Assembly: GCA_003451975.1 (NCBI GenBank) | Contig: DMIX01000288.1 | Span: 1-5,307, forward strand | Source: Propionibacteriaceae bacterium | GTDB lineage: Bacteria > Actinomycetota > Actinomycetes > Propionibacteriales > Propionibacteriaceae | DNA: 5,307 bases | Direction of reading: 5' to 3' | Notes under the pieces: generated by a model | Databases searched by the model: none | The model's input: the letters and a program-made list of their open reading frames with translations, nothing else | What the model was told of the DNA's origin: nothing | Made by a program: the position numbers and the translations under genes | Part shown: positions 4,823 through 5,307 of the stretch, piece after piece | How the letters are laid out: each line of letters starts with the position of its first letter | Numbering within the stretch: position 1 is the stretch's first letter

Positions 4823-5307
4823 ATGCTTGTCAGCCAGAGGTATGCCACCCAGCTGCTGGAGGCCTACCGGACCAGGCGTCCGATCGCACCGATCAGTGAA
4901 CGCGAGCCGAACCTCACTCTCGACGACGCCTACGCGATCCAACTGGCCCAGGTTGATGCCTGGAAGGCTGACGGTGCGGTGATCAAGGGCTACAAGGTCG
5001 GCCTCACCTCGGCCGCGATGCAGCGCCAGCTCGGCGTCGACCAACCCGACTTCGGCCATCTGACCGCCCAGATGTTCCATCCGGCGAATGCCCCCATCGA
5101 CACCAGCGCCTTTCTGCAGCCCAAAGTTGAGCCCGAAATCGCCTTCGTGCTGGGGCGCGACCTATCGGGGCCCGGCGTGAATGTCGCCGAAGCCATTGCC
5201 GCGGTGGACTTCGTGCTGCCGTCGCTGGAACTGATCGACTCCCGCATCGAGAACTGGCGCATCGGCTTGATCGACACCGTCGCCGACAATGCCTCCTCCG
5301 GTGGGGA
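4823..5307 (+). CDS. 2-keto-4-pentenoate hydratase / 4-oxalocrotonate decarboxylase family enzyme (5' part, cut by window edge)
   Basis: The first 161 residues of an enzyme usually near 260 residues are present, and the frame is open at the window end. It belongs to the MhpD/DmpE/DmpH/HsaE group of the fumarylacetoacetate hydrolase superfamily. Family features are LTLDDAYAIQLAQ (31-43), KGYKVGLTSAAMQ (55-67), DFGHL (76-80), KVEPEIAFVLGRDL (101-114), LPSLELIDSRI (132-142) and DTVADNASSGG (151-161). E103, E105 and E136 are the expected divalent-metal ligands, and K55/K58 lie in the active-site region. Such enzymes hydrate 2-hydroxypenta-2,4-dienoate-type products of catechol meta-cleavage to 4-hydroxy-2-oxo acids, or decarboxylate 4-oxalocrotonate. 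Hydratase and decarboxylase are too similar to separate on this fragment. HsaE of cholesterol ring degradation is a relative, but the sequence as I recall it is not close enough to use that symbol. A divergent IclR regulator fits an inducible aromatic catabolism operon continuing to the right. Confidence 0.9.
   Translation, partial: MLVSQRYATQLLEAYRTRRPIAPISEREPNLTLDDAYAIQLAQVDAWKADGAVIKGYKVGLTSAAMQRQLGVDQPDFGHLTAQMFHPANAPIDTSAFLQPKVEPEIAFVLGRDLSGPGVNVAEAIAAVDFVLPSLELIDSRIENWRIGLIDTVADNASSGG

Noticed and set aside
4689..4982. 97-residue plus-strand open frame over the divergent control region
   Set aside because: It runs out of frame into the hydratase gene, lacks its own ribosome site and has shadow-type composition.
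4607..5080. 157-residue minus-strand open frame across the divergent gap and hydratase start
   Set aside because: It overlaps the conserved hydratase sequence and the iclR start and shows no family features; the plus-strand hydratase motifs are unambiguous.

Overview
The window is high-GC coding DNA with strong third-position G/C bias, GTG starts, tightly overlapping genes and a probable leaderless promoter. This points to an actinomycete, possibly a mycobacterium or relative; the genus cannot be fixed from this piece. There are five protein genes, two of them cut by the window edges. No rRNA, tRNA, CRISPR array or mobile element was seen.

Left part (1-3693, all minus strand): a three-gene operon read right to left. 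The first gene encodes a KimA-type potassium transporter of the APC/KUP superfamily (671 aa). The second encodes a short KdpD-like sensor histidine kinase (459 aa) with the DUF4118 membrane domain, HisKA and HATPase but without the N-terminal KdpD and universal-stress domains. The third encodes a KdpE-like OmpR-family response regulator (first 103 residues only). The genes overlap by 4 and 8 nt, so they are very probably cotranscribed and translationally coupled. The likely logic is that the two-component pair senses potassium or osmotic state and controls the transporter, with KimA in the place that KdpFABC holds in the classical system. The gap upstream of kimA carries four copies of a CRTCAAGR-like octamer in two pairs, each pair with an 11-nt repeat period. 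This is the geometry of an OmpR/KdpE-family binding site and is the most interesting non-coding signal here.

Middle (3856-4629, minus strand): an IclR-family regulator. A 7-bp hairpin overlaps its stop codon, and a TATGCT -10 element sits six bases before its ATG, suggesting a leaderless mRNA.

Right part (4630-5307): a 193-bp divergent control region with palindromes suited to an IclR-family dimer, then the start of a plus-strand gene for a 2-keto-4-pentenoate hydratase/4-oxalocrotonate decarboxylase-type enzyme. IclR plus hydratase looks like the edge of a meta-cleavage aromatic catabolism cluster running off the right end. The window therefore joins two unrelated units, potassium homeostasis and aromatic catabolism.
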